Below are positions 24,932 to 32,742 of a stretch of DNA of 64,000 bases, in pieces (position 1 is the first letter of the stretch; each line of letters opens with the position of its first letter). The notes under the pieces were generated by a model. That model saw only the letters and a program-made list of their open reading frames with translations. It was not told where the DNA came from and ran no database searches. Origin of the DNA: Mesorhizobium sp. B2-4-3 (GTDB lineage: Bacteria; Pseudomonadota; Alphaproteobacteria; Rhizobiales; Rhizobiaceae). The translations under genes were made by a program, and so were the position numbers. The stretch is taken from contig NZ_VFVL01000025.1 in assembly GCF_006442815.1 (NCBI RefSeq), forward strand, positions 29,453 to 93,452, given 5' to 3'.

Positions 24932-26701
24932 ATGGCCACCAAACTGAACCCGGTCGATGTGCTGATTGTCGGCCTTGGGTGGACAGGCGGCATCATCGCC
25001 AAGGAGCTTGCGTCCACCAAGCTCAAGATCGTTGCCCTAGAGCGGGGAGGCCCGCGCGACACCAATCCGGACTTCATCGATCCGGAAATCCATGACGAAT
25101 TGCGCTACGCAGCCCGCTACGACCTCATGCAGAACGTGCGGAGGGAAACCATCACATTCCGCAATGGTGAATCGCAAACGGCGCTGCCTATGCGTCAACT
25201 CGGCTCCTTCCTGCCCGGCCTGGGCGTCGGCGGCGCCGGCGTGCACTGGAACGGCGTGACCTGGCGCTGGCTCGAATGGGATCACCAACCGCGTACCCGG
25301 ACCGTCGACAAGTACGGCGAAAAGATCATCCCTTCGGACATGCACCTTCAGGACTGGCCGATCACCTATGATGATCTCGAGCCCTATTACGACAAGTTCG
25401 AAAAAACCTGTGGCACCTCCGGCAAGGCCGGCAATATCAACGGCCGGAAGATCGATGGCGGCAACATCTTCGAAGGATCGCGAAAGGAAGAATACCCCAA
25501 TCCGCCAATGATCGCCGCGCAGAGCATGGTGATGTTCGAGAAGGCGGCGCGCAATCTCGGCTATCACCCTTTCCCCAACCCGTCGTCAAACGCGTCGAGG
25601 GATTACGTCAATCCCGATGGGGTAGCCTTTGGCCAATGCCACTATTGCGGCTTCTGCGAACGCTTCGGCTGCGAGGCCAATGCCAAGGCCAGCCCGCATT
25701 TCACAGTCATCCCGCTGGCGCTCAAGAACCCGAATTTCGAACTGCGCACCAATTCGATCGTGCTGAAGGTCAATCTCGATTCGACCCGCAAGAAGGCGGT
25801 CGGCGTCACATATCTCGACGCTCGCGGGCGCGAATTCGAACAGCCCGCCGACCTGATCATCCTGTCGGCCTTTGCGCTTCACAACGTCAATCTGCTGCTT
25901 CAGTCGGGAATTGGCGCGCCCTACGACCCGGCAACCGGGAAGGGCGTGGTCGGCCGGAACTATGCCTATCAGTGCGGCGGCGGTGCCACTGCCTTCTTCG
26001 ACAAGAGGACCGTTCTGAATCGTTTCATGGGCGCCGGCGCGCTCGGCACCTGCATGGATGATTTCAACGGCGACAACTACGATTTCGTCAAAGCCGGCTA
26101 CATCGGCGGCGGCGGCATCAGTTGCAGCAACTCTGGCGCTCGCCCCATCCAGTCGCATCCGACGCCGCACGGCACGCCGCGTTGGGGCTCGGAATGGAAG
26201 AAGGCGGTGGTCGACAACTATGACAATGCGGCCAACGTTGGCAATCAAGGCGCGGTGATGGCCTATAGGCAGAACTACCTCAGCCTCGATCCGACCTACA
26301 CCGACGTCTTTGGCCGTCCGCTGATGAGGATGACATTCGACTTCCAGGACAACGAGGTAAAGCAGATGAACGGTCAGGCCGACATCTGCGTGACAATCGC
26401 CAAGGAGATGGGAGCGACCAAGGTCGACCGGAGCATCCCGCCCGTGCCCTATTCGATTGTGCCCTACCAGAGTACGCACAACACGGGCGGGGCGGTGTTC
26501 GGTGCCGACCCGAGCACCAGCGTTCTCAACAAATACCTTCAGGTCTGGGATGTCCCGAACGTATTCGTCACCGGCGCCTGCGTATTTCCGCAGAACGCCG
26601 GGAAGAATCCGACCGGGCCGGTGGGCGCTCTTGCCTACTGGGCGGCGGACGCGATCAAGAATCAATATTTGAAGAACCCCGGCCCATTGGTTCCCTCCTG
26701 A
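24932..26701 (+). CDS. GMC-family FAD dehydrogenase large subunit (gluconate/sugar dehydrogenase type)
   Basis: A 589-residue flavoprotein. The FAD-binding dinucleotide fold is 'VDVLIVGLGWTGGIIAKELA', with 'GVGGAGVHWNGVTWRWLEWD' next and the C-terminal GMC segment 'STHNTGGAVFGADP ... NPTGPVGALAYWAADAI'. A cysteine cluster 'GQCHYCGFCERFGCEANAK' may bind an iron-sulfur cluster, as in bacterial FAD glucose and fructose dehydrogenases. It has no signal peptide of its own, so it probably travels with the Tat-bearing small subunit. The substrate (aldose, gluconate or another polyol) cannot be read from the sequence. Confidence 0.87.
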   Translation: MATKLNPVDVLIVGLGWTGGIIAKELASTKLKIVALERGGPRDTNPDFIDPEIHDELRYAARYDLMQNVRRETITFRNGESQTALPMRQLGSFLPGLGVGGAGVHWNGVTWRWLEWDHQPRTRTVDKYGEKIIPSDMHLQDWPITYDDLEPYYDKFEKTCGTSGKAGNINGRKIDGGNIFEGSRKEEYPNPPMIAAQSMVMFEKAARNLGYHPFPNPSSNASRDYVNPDGVAFGQCHYCGFCERFGCEANAKASPHFTVIPLALKNPNFELRTNSIVLKVNLDSTRKKAVGVTYLDARGREFEQPADLIILSAFALHNVNLLLQSGIGAPYDPATGKGVVGRNYAYQCGGGATAFFDKRTVLNRFMGAGALGTCMDDFNGDNYDFVKAGYIGGGGISCSNSGARPIQSHPTPHGTPRWGSEWKKAVVDNYDNAANVGNQGAVMAYRQNYLSLDPTYTDVFGRPLMRMTFDFQDNEVKQMNGQADICVTIAKEMGATKVDRSIPPVPYSIVPYQSTHNTGGAVFGADPSTSVLNKYLQVWDVPNVFVTGACVFPQNAGKNPTGPVGALAYWAADAIKNQYLKNPGPLVPS

Positions 26702-26708
26702 GGCAAGT

Positions 26709-26743
26709 CTGCCGGGTCCCGATCCACGCTTCGGACCCGGCAG
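26709..26743 (+). terminator. Strong hairpin between dehydrogenase and cytochrome genes
   Basis: CTGCCGGGTCC (26709-26719) and GGACCCGGCAG (26733-26743) form a perfect eleven-pair stem with a 13-base loop, starting eight bases after the dehydrogenase stop. Only a short T-rich stretch follows. It may give partial termination or mRNA processing, making less cytochrome than dehydrogenase. Confidence 0.55.
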
Positions 26744-26820
26744 GCTGTGCGTTTCGAATAACGATGTAACCAGGGTGGCTTGGCGACAACCAAGCCGCCC
26801 CTCATTGAAAGCACTCGAAG

Positions 26821-27228
26821 ATGAAATCGACCATTCTTGGATTGACGACCGCGGTTCTCGCCGCAGTCGGCTCTGCGCAGGCGCAGGACAAATCTCCTGG
26901 CGATCCTGACGCCGGCGCCTCGGTCTTCAAGAGATGCATGGCCTGCCATGCGGTCGGCCCCGACGCCAAGAACGGAGTAGGGCCCGTATTGAATGGCGTC
27001 GTTGGCCGTGCGGCAGGCACTTACCCGGGTTACAACTATTCCGCGGCGAACAAGAATTCGGGCCTGACCTGGGATGAATCGACGCTGACCACATATCTGC
27101 ACGCGCCGCGCAAGTTGGTGCCAGGCACGAAGATGACATTCGCCGGTCTCAGCAAGGATCAGGAGATCGCCGATGTGATCGCCTATCTAAGACAGTTCAA
27201 CGCTCAAGGGCAGAAGGCCTCCCCCTGA
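26821..27228 (+). CDS. Class I c-type cytochrome
   Basis: A 135-residue periplasmic monohaem cytochrome. A signal peptide ('MKSTILGLTTAVLAAVGSAQA') precedes the haem site 'CMACH'; the distal Met ligand lies in 'VPGTKMTFAGLS', as in cytochrome c2/c550, and the C-terminal helix is 'EIADVIAYLRQF'. It lies 119 bases after the dehydrogenase large subunit on the same strand and is the probable electron acceptor of that enzyme. Most such dehydrogenases use a trihaem cytochrome subunit, so a monohaem partner is slightly unusual. Confidence 0.88.
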   Translation: MKSTILGLTTAVLAAVGSAQAQDKSPGDPDAGASVFKRCMACHAVGPDAKNGVGPVLNGVVGRAAGTYPGYNYSAANKNSGLTWDESTLTTYLHAPRKLVPGTKMTFAGLSKDQEIADVIAYLRQFNAQGQKASP

Positions 27229-27266
27229 GCCAGGACGATCTGTCCCGGCTTGCAAAGCACAACCTT

Positions 27267-27476
27267 ATGAAGTTCCTCCTGCATCGGGGCCTGGGGTATT
27301 CCACGGTTCATCAGATCGGTGACTACCTGCGAAGCCATGGAACCGGCCATCACTGGATCGAGCGATATCGCGGCAGCATCTTCGTGATCGTATCCGATCA
27401 GGCCGACGAGATGATCCTTCGAAAGGAGTTCTCCGAGCTTCTCGATGCCGTCAGCGAAAAGGAGACGGACGGATGA
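27267..27476 (+). CDS. Small protein of unknown function coupled to DUF488
   Basis: A 69-residue frame ('MKFLLHRGLGYSTVHQIGDY' at the N-terminus). Its stop overlaps the start of the DUF488 gene as ATGA, the main reason to accept it. No clear ribosome-binding site precedes the ATG. No family is recognised; it is predicted soluble with a beta-alpha character. Confidence 0.45.
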   Translation: MKFLLHRGLGYSTVHQIGDYLRSHGTGHHWIERYRGSIFVIVSDQADEMILRKEFSELLDAVSEKETDG

Positions 27477-27844
27477 GCGGAAAAGTCTTCGACGAGCGAG
27501 TGAAACTGAAGCGGGCATATGAGAGCCCTGCCGCCGACGATGGCACGCGGGTGCTGATTGACCGGCTTTGGCCGCGCGGGGTCAAGAAGACCGACGCCGC
27601 CATCGACTGCTGGATCAAAGAACTCGCGCCAAGCACCGAGCTTCGGAAATGGTTCGGACACGATCCCGCCCGCTGGGAGGAATTCCGTCGGCGATATGCG
27701 GCGGAAATCCACGCGCACCGCGACGAGCTCGACCGGCTGCGTGACCTGATACTGCAGGGCGCCGTCACGCTCGTCTACTCGGCTCACGACGAGGCCCACA
27801 ACGACGCCGTCGTCCTGAGAGAGATTTTGCTGGGACATCGGTAG
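27473..27844 (+). CDS. DUF488 (YeaO-type) protein
   Basis: A 123-residue DUF488 protein. Family hallmarks are 'GTRVLIDRLWPRGVKK', 'WIKELAPSTELRKWFGHDPA' and 'VTLVYSAHDEAHNDAVVLRE'. The biochemical function of this family is not established. The four-base overlap with the previous frame suggests co-translation. Confidence 0.85.
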   Translation: MSGKVFDERVKLKRAYESPAADDGTRVLIDRLWPRGVKKTDAAIDCWIKELAPSTELRKWFGHDPARWEEFRRRYAAEIHAHRDELDRLRDLILQGAVTLVYSAHDEAHNDAVVLREILLGHR

Positions 27845-27987
27845 AGACGTCGCGCCGCGCTGCCTTTGCCATCGATGACATTGGGCGTGTGACCACGACA
27901 GCGGGTCCCAGCAACACTTTTCTGGAACCAAACTGAAGGAAACCTCATCCAAGCGCCGAGAGCACGTTCACGGCGAGGAGAAGCACA

Positions 27988-28644
27988 ATGAAATTCTTTG
28001 TCGATACAGCAGATGTATCTGAAATTCGGGAGCTTGCTGCGGCTGGATTTGTCGACGGGGTGACCACGAACCCGTCGCTCATCTCGAAGACCGGTCGACC
28101 GATCAGGGATGTGATCAAGGAGATATGCGGGACGATCGAAGGCCCGGTTTCGGCGGAGGTCACCGCGACCGACTTCGACGGCATGATCGCCGAAGGAGAG
28201 CGTTTGGCGAGCATCGCCACCAACGTGGCCGTCAAGGTGCCATCCACCTGGGATGGGTTCAGAGCTTGTAGGGCGCTCGCTCACCTCGGCCACAAGGTCA
28301 ATGTCACCCTGTGCTTTTCAGCAAACCAGGCATTGCTTGCGGCCAAGGCTGGCGCGACGTTCATTTCGCCGTTCGTCGGCAGGCTCGACGATCTCGGATT
28401 GGACGGCATGGAAGTGGTCCGGGAAATCCGCGCGATCTACGACAATGACGAATCCTTCACGACGGAAATCCTGGCGTCTTCAATTCGCACCCCACTCCAC
28501 GTCAAAGAGGCGGCAATCGCAGGCGCCGATATTGCGACCATTCCCCCAGCAATACTTCGAAGCCTTGCCAAACACCCGCTCACCGACAAGGGTCTGGCTT
28601 CCTTTCTCGCGGACTGGGGCAAGACGGGGCAAGCGATCCTTTAA
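27988..28644 (+). CDS. Fructose-6-phosphate aldolase/transaldolase-like protein
   Basis: A 218-residue TalC/FSA-type class I aldolase. The family start 'MKFFVDTADVSEIRELAAAG' and 'VDGVTTNPSLISKTGR' are clear, and the Schiff-base Lys is in 'NVAVKVPSTWDGFRACRALA'. Family members act on fructose-6-phosphate or transfer dihydroxyacetone units. The segment after the Lys reads 'PSTWDG' instead of the usual 'PMTxEG', so the substrate may differ. It has a good GGAG site before ATG 27988 and stands in the same direction as the dehydrogenase cluster. Confidence 0.88.
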   Translation: MKFFVDTADVSEIRELAAAGFVDGVTTNPSLISKTGRPIRDVIKEICGTIEGPVSAEVTATDFDGMIAEGERLASIATNVAVKVPSTWDGFRACRALAHLGHKVNVTLCFSANQALLAAKAGATFISPFVGRLDDLGLDGMEVVREIRAIYDNDESFTTEILASSIRTPLHVKEAAIAGADIATIPPAILRSLAKHPLTDKGLASFLADWGKTGQAIL

Positions 28645-28668
28645 GGTCGCCCAGGCCGGCTGTCGGAA

Positions 28669-28800
28669 ATGGCCGAAGCCGTTAGCAGCCAAATGGACGA
28701 ATTGGTCGAGGAGCAGATGCGCTGGGATGACACCGTCGCGTCAAACCGGTTGGCAGTTCACTTCCCGCGCCGGCTCCGAACCCGCCGAGATGCCCATTAG
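28669..28800 (+). CDS. Possible 43-residue protein
   Basis: A short frame ('MAEAVSSQMDELVEEQMRWD' at the start) 24 bases after the aldolase stop. It starts with a plausible acidic helix and ends in an Arg-rich tail. Only a weak ribosome-binding site is present and no family is known. Confidence 0.2.
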   Translation: MAEAVSSQMDELVEEQMRWDDTVASNRLAVHFPRRLRTRRDAH

Positions 28801-29048
28801 CCCGTCGAGCGCATGGTCTTGGAATCTAACACAAAAAATGCATCCAATTGCTCATTAAATTCGTTTGCATGAGGTCCTGAATGGCGGGAGACTGGGGACG
28901 TAGCGGTTCCGCTTTGGTCGGGAACTCTGGTGAAAATGAAATCGAGAATCTGAAGGCGCGCGCCTGGACGGAACATGTTCAGGGCTTGCGAAGTCTATTG
29001 CGGCTCCAGCTAACGATTTTGAATTGAGAATCGCCAACGGAGAAGAAA
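28801..29048. other. Leader region of the Rieske-reductase gene
   Basis: AT-richer than its surroundings, without a gene. It holds the third shared motif copy at 28852-28870. Confidence 0.4.
28852..28870 (+). promoter_or_regulatory. Shared upstream motif, copy 3
   Basis: CATTAAATTCGTTTGCATG lies 178 bases before the Rieske-reductase start. Allowing one missing T, it matches copies 1 and 2 over about 15 positions and has the same orientation relative to its gene. Confidence 0.45.
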
Positions 29049-30578
29049 ATGGCTGGGAGCCATTCGAAATCAAACGGTCCGGATCTGGTTCAGGGCATCG
29101 CGGTCGCCGATCTGCAGGATGGCGGCAAGCTTGTCGGCCATTGCGGCGACGAGCAGGTGCTGCTGGTGCGCCGTGGGACCGAGGTATTCGCGGTCAGCGC
29201 CACATGCACGCATTACGGCGGGCCGCTCGCCGCCGGTCTTGTAGTACAAGACACTGTTCGGTGTCCGTGGCATCACGCGTGCTTCGACCTGCGCACGGGC
29301 GAGGCCCTGCGCGCGCCCGCTTTGAACCCGCTCGCCTGCTGGTCGGTGGAACAGCGAGAAGACAAGATATTCGTGGTGGGAAAGCGCCCGCGAACGGCAC
29401 CCATGGCGCGAGGTGGCGGCGCGGCTCCCGAAAGAATTGTCATTGTCGGCGGTGGCGCGGCCGGTTTCGCTGCCGCCGAGACACTGCGCCGCGAGCAATG
29501 CCAGGGCAGCATCGTCATGATCAGCGATGACCAGGCGCCGCCCGTCGACAGACCGAACCTCTCCAAGGACTATCTCGCCGGCAAGGCGCCGGAGGATTGG
29601 ATCCCGCTCCGCGGAGAGAAGTTCTATTCGAAAAACAACATCGACCTGCGTCTCGATACGAAGGTCGACCGCATCGACCCGCGGTCCCGCGAGGTTGTCC
29701 TGTCGGATGGCGGCACGATTCCTTACGAAAGGCTGCTGCTTGCCACGGGGGCCGAACCGGTTCGGCTTGCTATCCCAGGAGCGGAGCAATCACGGATCCA
29801 CACGCTGCGTTCTGTCGCCGACTGCAAGGCGATCATCGAGAGGGCCGCGAATGCGCGACGCTGCATCGTGCTCGGCGCCAGTTTCATCGGCCTGGAGGTT
29901 GCGGCGGCGCTGCGCACGCGCGGCATCGACGTTCATGTCGTGGCGCCGGACAGACGGCCTATGGAGCGGGTCCTGGGACCGCAGATGGGCGATTTCATCC
30001 GCACCCTCCATGAGGAGAATGGTGTCGTGTTCCATCTTGAGGACACCGCGGCCAGCATCGACGGCAGCAAGATGAAGCTCAGCAGCGGCGACACGTTGGC
30101 GGCGGATTTCGTCGTGGCCGGCGTCGGCGTGAGGCCACGTACCGGGCTCGCCGAAAAGGCCGGGCTCAAACTCGATCGCGGTGTCGCGGTGAACGCGTTT
30201 TTGGAAACAAGCGAGCCCGGAATTTTCGCGGCCGGCGACATTGCCCGGTGGCCCGATCCTCATAGTGGCGAGAATCTTCGGGTGGAGCATTGGGTGGTTG
30301 CTGAGAGACAAGGTCGCACCGCGGCACTCAACATGCTTGGCCATCGCGAGAAATTCACCGCGGTCCCGTTCTTCTGGAGCCAGCATTACGATGTGCCCAT
30401 CAACTATGTCGGCCATGCCGAGCGATGGGACGAGATCTCGGTCGATGGAGACGTCGCGGCCAGGGACTGCCTGCTCCGTTTCAAACGCGAGGGGCGCACG
30501 CTCGCTGTCGCCTCGATCTTCCGCGACCTGCAAAGTCTGGAGGCTGAACTGGAAATGGAGCGCCAAACGGCAAGCTAG
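29049..30578 (+). CDS. Rieske-ferredoxin reductase fusion (AIFM3-like)
   Basis: A 509-residue cytoplasmic fusion. Residues about 10-110 form a Rieske [2Fe-2S] domain with ligands in 'CTHYGG' and 'CPWHHACFD'. From about residue 127 a pyridine-nucleotide-disulfide reductase follows, with the FAD site 'RIVIVGGGAAGFAAAETLRR', the NAD(P)H site 'CIVLGASFIGLEVAAALRTR', and the second FAD motif 'TSEPGIFAAGDIARWPDP'. It should pass electrons from NAD(P)H, perhaps to the attached Rieske domain or a partner oxygenase. No oxygenase gene is adjacent, so the partner is unknown. One copy of the shared motif lies upstream. Confidence 0.88.
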   Translation: MAGSHSKSNGPDLVQGIAVADLQDGGKLVGHCGDEQVLLVRRGTEVFAVSATCTHYGGPLAAGLVVQDTVRCPWHHACFDLRTGEALRAPALNPLACWSVEQREDKIFVVGKRPRTAPMARGGGAAPERIVIVGGGAAGFAAAETLRREQCQGSIVMISDDQAPPVDRPNLSKDYLAGKAPEDWIPLRGEKFYSKNNIDLRLDTKVDRIDPRSREVVLSDGGTIPYERLLLATGAEPVRLAIPGAEQSRIHTLRSVADCKAIIERAANARRCIVLGASFIGLEVAAALRTRGIDVHVVAPDRRPMERVLGPQMGDFIRTLHEENGVVFHLEDTAASIDGSKMKLSSGDTLAADFVVAGVGVRPRTGLAEKAGLKLDRGVAVNAFLETSEPGIFAAGDIARWPDPHSGENLRVEHWVVAERQGRTAALNMLGHREKFTAVPFFWSQHYDVPINYVGHAERWDEISVDGDVAARDCLLRFKREGRTLAVASIFRDLQSLEAELEMERQTAS

Positions 30579-30657
30579 AACGCGCTCTCGATCACGGATG
30601 GGAGCGCAACAAGAATGATGCAGCTGAGTATGTCGCCGTACGAAAGGAGACCGATCT

Positions 30658-30954
30658 ATGTCCGCATTGCAACAGGAATTCAACGTTCCCAGGGATTTGC
30701 AAATCGTTGCAACCACTCAGCATCATTCAAAGATCGTCGAGTTTGCCAAGGAGGTTGCCGGGCAAGAGTCCCATCAGATGCCTACCTCGGTCGAAATCTT
30801 CTCCGACAGCGGTCGCTGGTACTGCCAGGTCCGTCGGGGCAATGAAAAGACGCGGCCGATGGGCCCCTATACCAAACAGCAGGCTGAACGGGTTCAGGAG
30901 GTTCGCAGAGCCTTGATCGCCAAAAGAGGCACCGCTCGGATTATGTTCGAGTAG
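30658..30954 (+). CDS. Small soluble protein of unknown function
   Basis: A 98-residue protein starting at ATG 30658, with AAAGGAG nine bases before it. It has no signal peptide or membrane segment. The middle 'VEIFSDSGRWYCQVRRGNEK' looks like a small beta sheet, and the C-terminal 'QQAERVQEVRRALIAKRG' looks helical. No family recognised. It lies between the Rieske-reductase and universal stress protein genes on the same strand. Confidence 0.65.
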   Translation: MSALQQEFNVPRDLQIVATTQHHSKIVEFAKEVAGQESHQMPTSVEIFSDSGRWYCQVRRGNEKTRPMGPYTKQQAERVQEVRRALIAKRGTARIMFE

Positions 30955-31136
30955 GCGGGGACCTGACGGTCGCGCCGTCGGCGTACGCTCCACCGCAACG
31001 ACCGTCTTTATCGAGTTTACAGGACGAGGCAAGCCATCGGCCATTGCCGCATTGCGAACCAGGTCTCGCGACGAGACCTGTCGACGTTCCCGCTTGCCGA
31101 GCCGGCATCGTCTCAGCCAACGGAAGGAAAGCCGAT

Positions 31137-31958
31137 ATGGAATACAGGTCGATCGTTCTCAACCTAGACATCGACGGGATCGTTGAACCTGTCGTCAAGC
31201 TCGGAGTCGATCTCGCCCAGCGCTTCGACGCGCGCCTAATAGGTCTGTCGGCTGCCGATGTCGCGCCGCCGGTTGTAATGGAAGGTGGGACGGCCTTCGA
31301 AGGGGACAGCATGATGCGCCAGCGCAAGAACATCAAGCGACGGCTCGAGGACCTCCACGCACAGTTCGAAGGCATTGCTGGCGCGACGGTTCATACTCAA
31401 TGGCGTGGGGCCGTGGGCAATCCGACCCGCGTGCTGATCGAATCGGCGCGCTTGGCCGATCTCATCGTCACAACCTCGCCCGAGGGCGCCAGTTTCGGCA
31501 ACGCCTATCGTTCCACCGACCTCGGCAATCTGATCCTTCAGGCCGGTCGGCCCGTATTCGTGGCATCGACCAACCAGGAGAATTTCCGCATCAACAAGGT
31601 TCTGGTCGGATGGAAGGACACGCGTGAAGCCAGGCGCGCTGTTCTAGATGCTATGCCCTTTTTGCAGATGGCTCAGGAGGTTCGGGTCATTACGATCGAC
31701 GACGGCCCAACCGACGGAACCTGGAACGGCCTCGACGATGTTGTCGCCTTCCTGGACCTGCATGGCGTAGAGGCCAAGGCGGAAGTGTTTCCGGAAAAAT
31801 CCAATGGCGGAACGATCGCCGACGTCGCCGGCGCAATGAACGCGGATCTCGTCATATCCGGCGCATACGGCCACAGCAGGTTCAGGGAGTGGATCTTCGG
31901 CGGCGCTACCCGCTCGCTACTTGAAGCTGATCGGCTGAACCGGCTCATGTCGAACTGA
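31137..31958 (+). CDS. Tandem-domain universal stress protein
   Basis: A 273-residue protein of two UspA-like domains. The N-terminal domain ends near 'LILQAGRPVFVAST' and lacks a clear nucleotide loop. The C-terminal one carries 'SGAYGHSRFREWIFGGATRS', the G-x2-G-x9-G-[ST]-like ATP-binding motif. Start ATG 31137 follows GGAAGGAAA; the longer frame upstream has no site. Family members act in stress tolerance; the specific role is unknown. Confidence 0.85.
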   Translation: MEYRSIVLNLDIDGIVEPVVKLGVDLAQRFDARLIGLSAADVAPPVVMEGGTAFEGDSMMRQRKNIKRRLEDLHAQFEGIAGATVHTQWRGAVGNPTRVLIESARLADLIVTTSPEGASFGNAYRSTDLGNLILQAGRPVFVASTNQENFRINKVLVGWKDTREARRAVLDAMPFLQMAQEVRVITIDDGPTDGTWNGLDDVVAFLDLHGVEAKAEVFPEKSNGGTIADVAGAMNADLVISGAYGHSRFREWIFGGATRSLLEADRLNRLMSN

Positions 31959-32077
31959 TCGCCGGCACCGATGGCGGGGCGCATCCCCACCCAGATTTCG
32001 GGAACGCATCCCAGCCCCGCTGGGTTGGCTGCTCGTTAACCGAGACAAGCCTGCCGGCCGGACTCTCTCGCAAGAAC

Positions 32078-32707
32078 TCAGGCTTGATGTTGTTCGCCCT
32101 CGGTGGCGATCAATATCCAATTGCGCCTCCTTGACTGGGTCTGACAGGCGAACGTCCATGTATCGATGATCTCGACGATCTGCCGGGGATCGCCCGCGAC
32201 GACAGCATTGTCGGCCGAGCGTGTAACGCTCACCACGTCGGAAACGTACCGAACGACGATCTGGGCGGTATCATCCGCCACGAACGCGTCGACGACCTTG
32301 GCTTCGTCCGTGCCTATGAAGGTGAGTTCCAGCACTTCTCGTCGATTCAGCCGCCCGACGATTTCTCGCTCGAAGGCGGCAAGCACTTCCGGCCCGACAA
32401 GACGCCTCAAGCTCTGGATGTCACTGTCCGCAAACGCCCGCAGGATGGCTTCATAGGCCCTCCTGGCGCCTGACAGGAATGCAGCAAGGTCGAAATCCGG
32501 GTCGAACTTGCGAAGCGCATCCTGGGACATGTCCGCGCAGGTCGCGTGTTCGGTACTGGGGTCCTGCTGCGACGGCACAGCGTTCCGCTTGGCCCTCTCT
32601 TCGTTCCAGCGCGAGAAAAGCTGGCTCCAACTCGCAAGCATTGCCCAATAAAGCGCGAGGATCGCAACGAGAAGGATCTGGCTGTTCGGGTCTGTGGTCT
32701 CGCTCAT
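32078..32707 (-). CDS. Tim44/TimA-like domain protein with one membrane anchor
   Basis: A 209-residue protein. A hydrophobic segment near the N-terminus ('QILLVAILALYWAMLASW') is followed by a variable linker and a Tim44-like domain ('FDPDFDLAAFLSGARRAYEA', 'LRRLVGPEVLAAFEREI', 'WTFACQTQSRRRNWILIATE'). The start is ATG 32707; the frame upstream reads into ctaD. Alphaproteobacteria usually have such a gene near secB/mltA rather than beside ctaD, so this may be a second, accessory copy. Confidence 0.8.
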   Translation of the reverse strand: MSETTDPNSQILLVAILALYWAMLASWSQLFSRWNEERAKRNAVPSQQDPSTEHATCADMSQDALRKFDPDFDLAAFLSGARRAYEAILRAFADSDIQSLRRLVGPEVLAAFEREIVGRLNRREVLELTFIGTDEAKVVDAFVADDTAQIVVRYVSDVVSVTRSADNAVVAGDPRQIVEIIDTWTFACQTQSRRRNWILIATEGEQHQA

Positions 32708-32742
32708 GACATTCACCCATCGACTTGTCGAAGATGCACATA

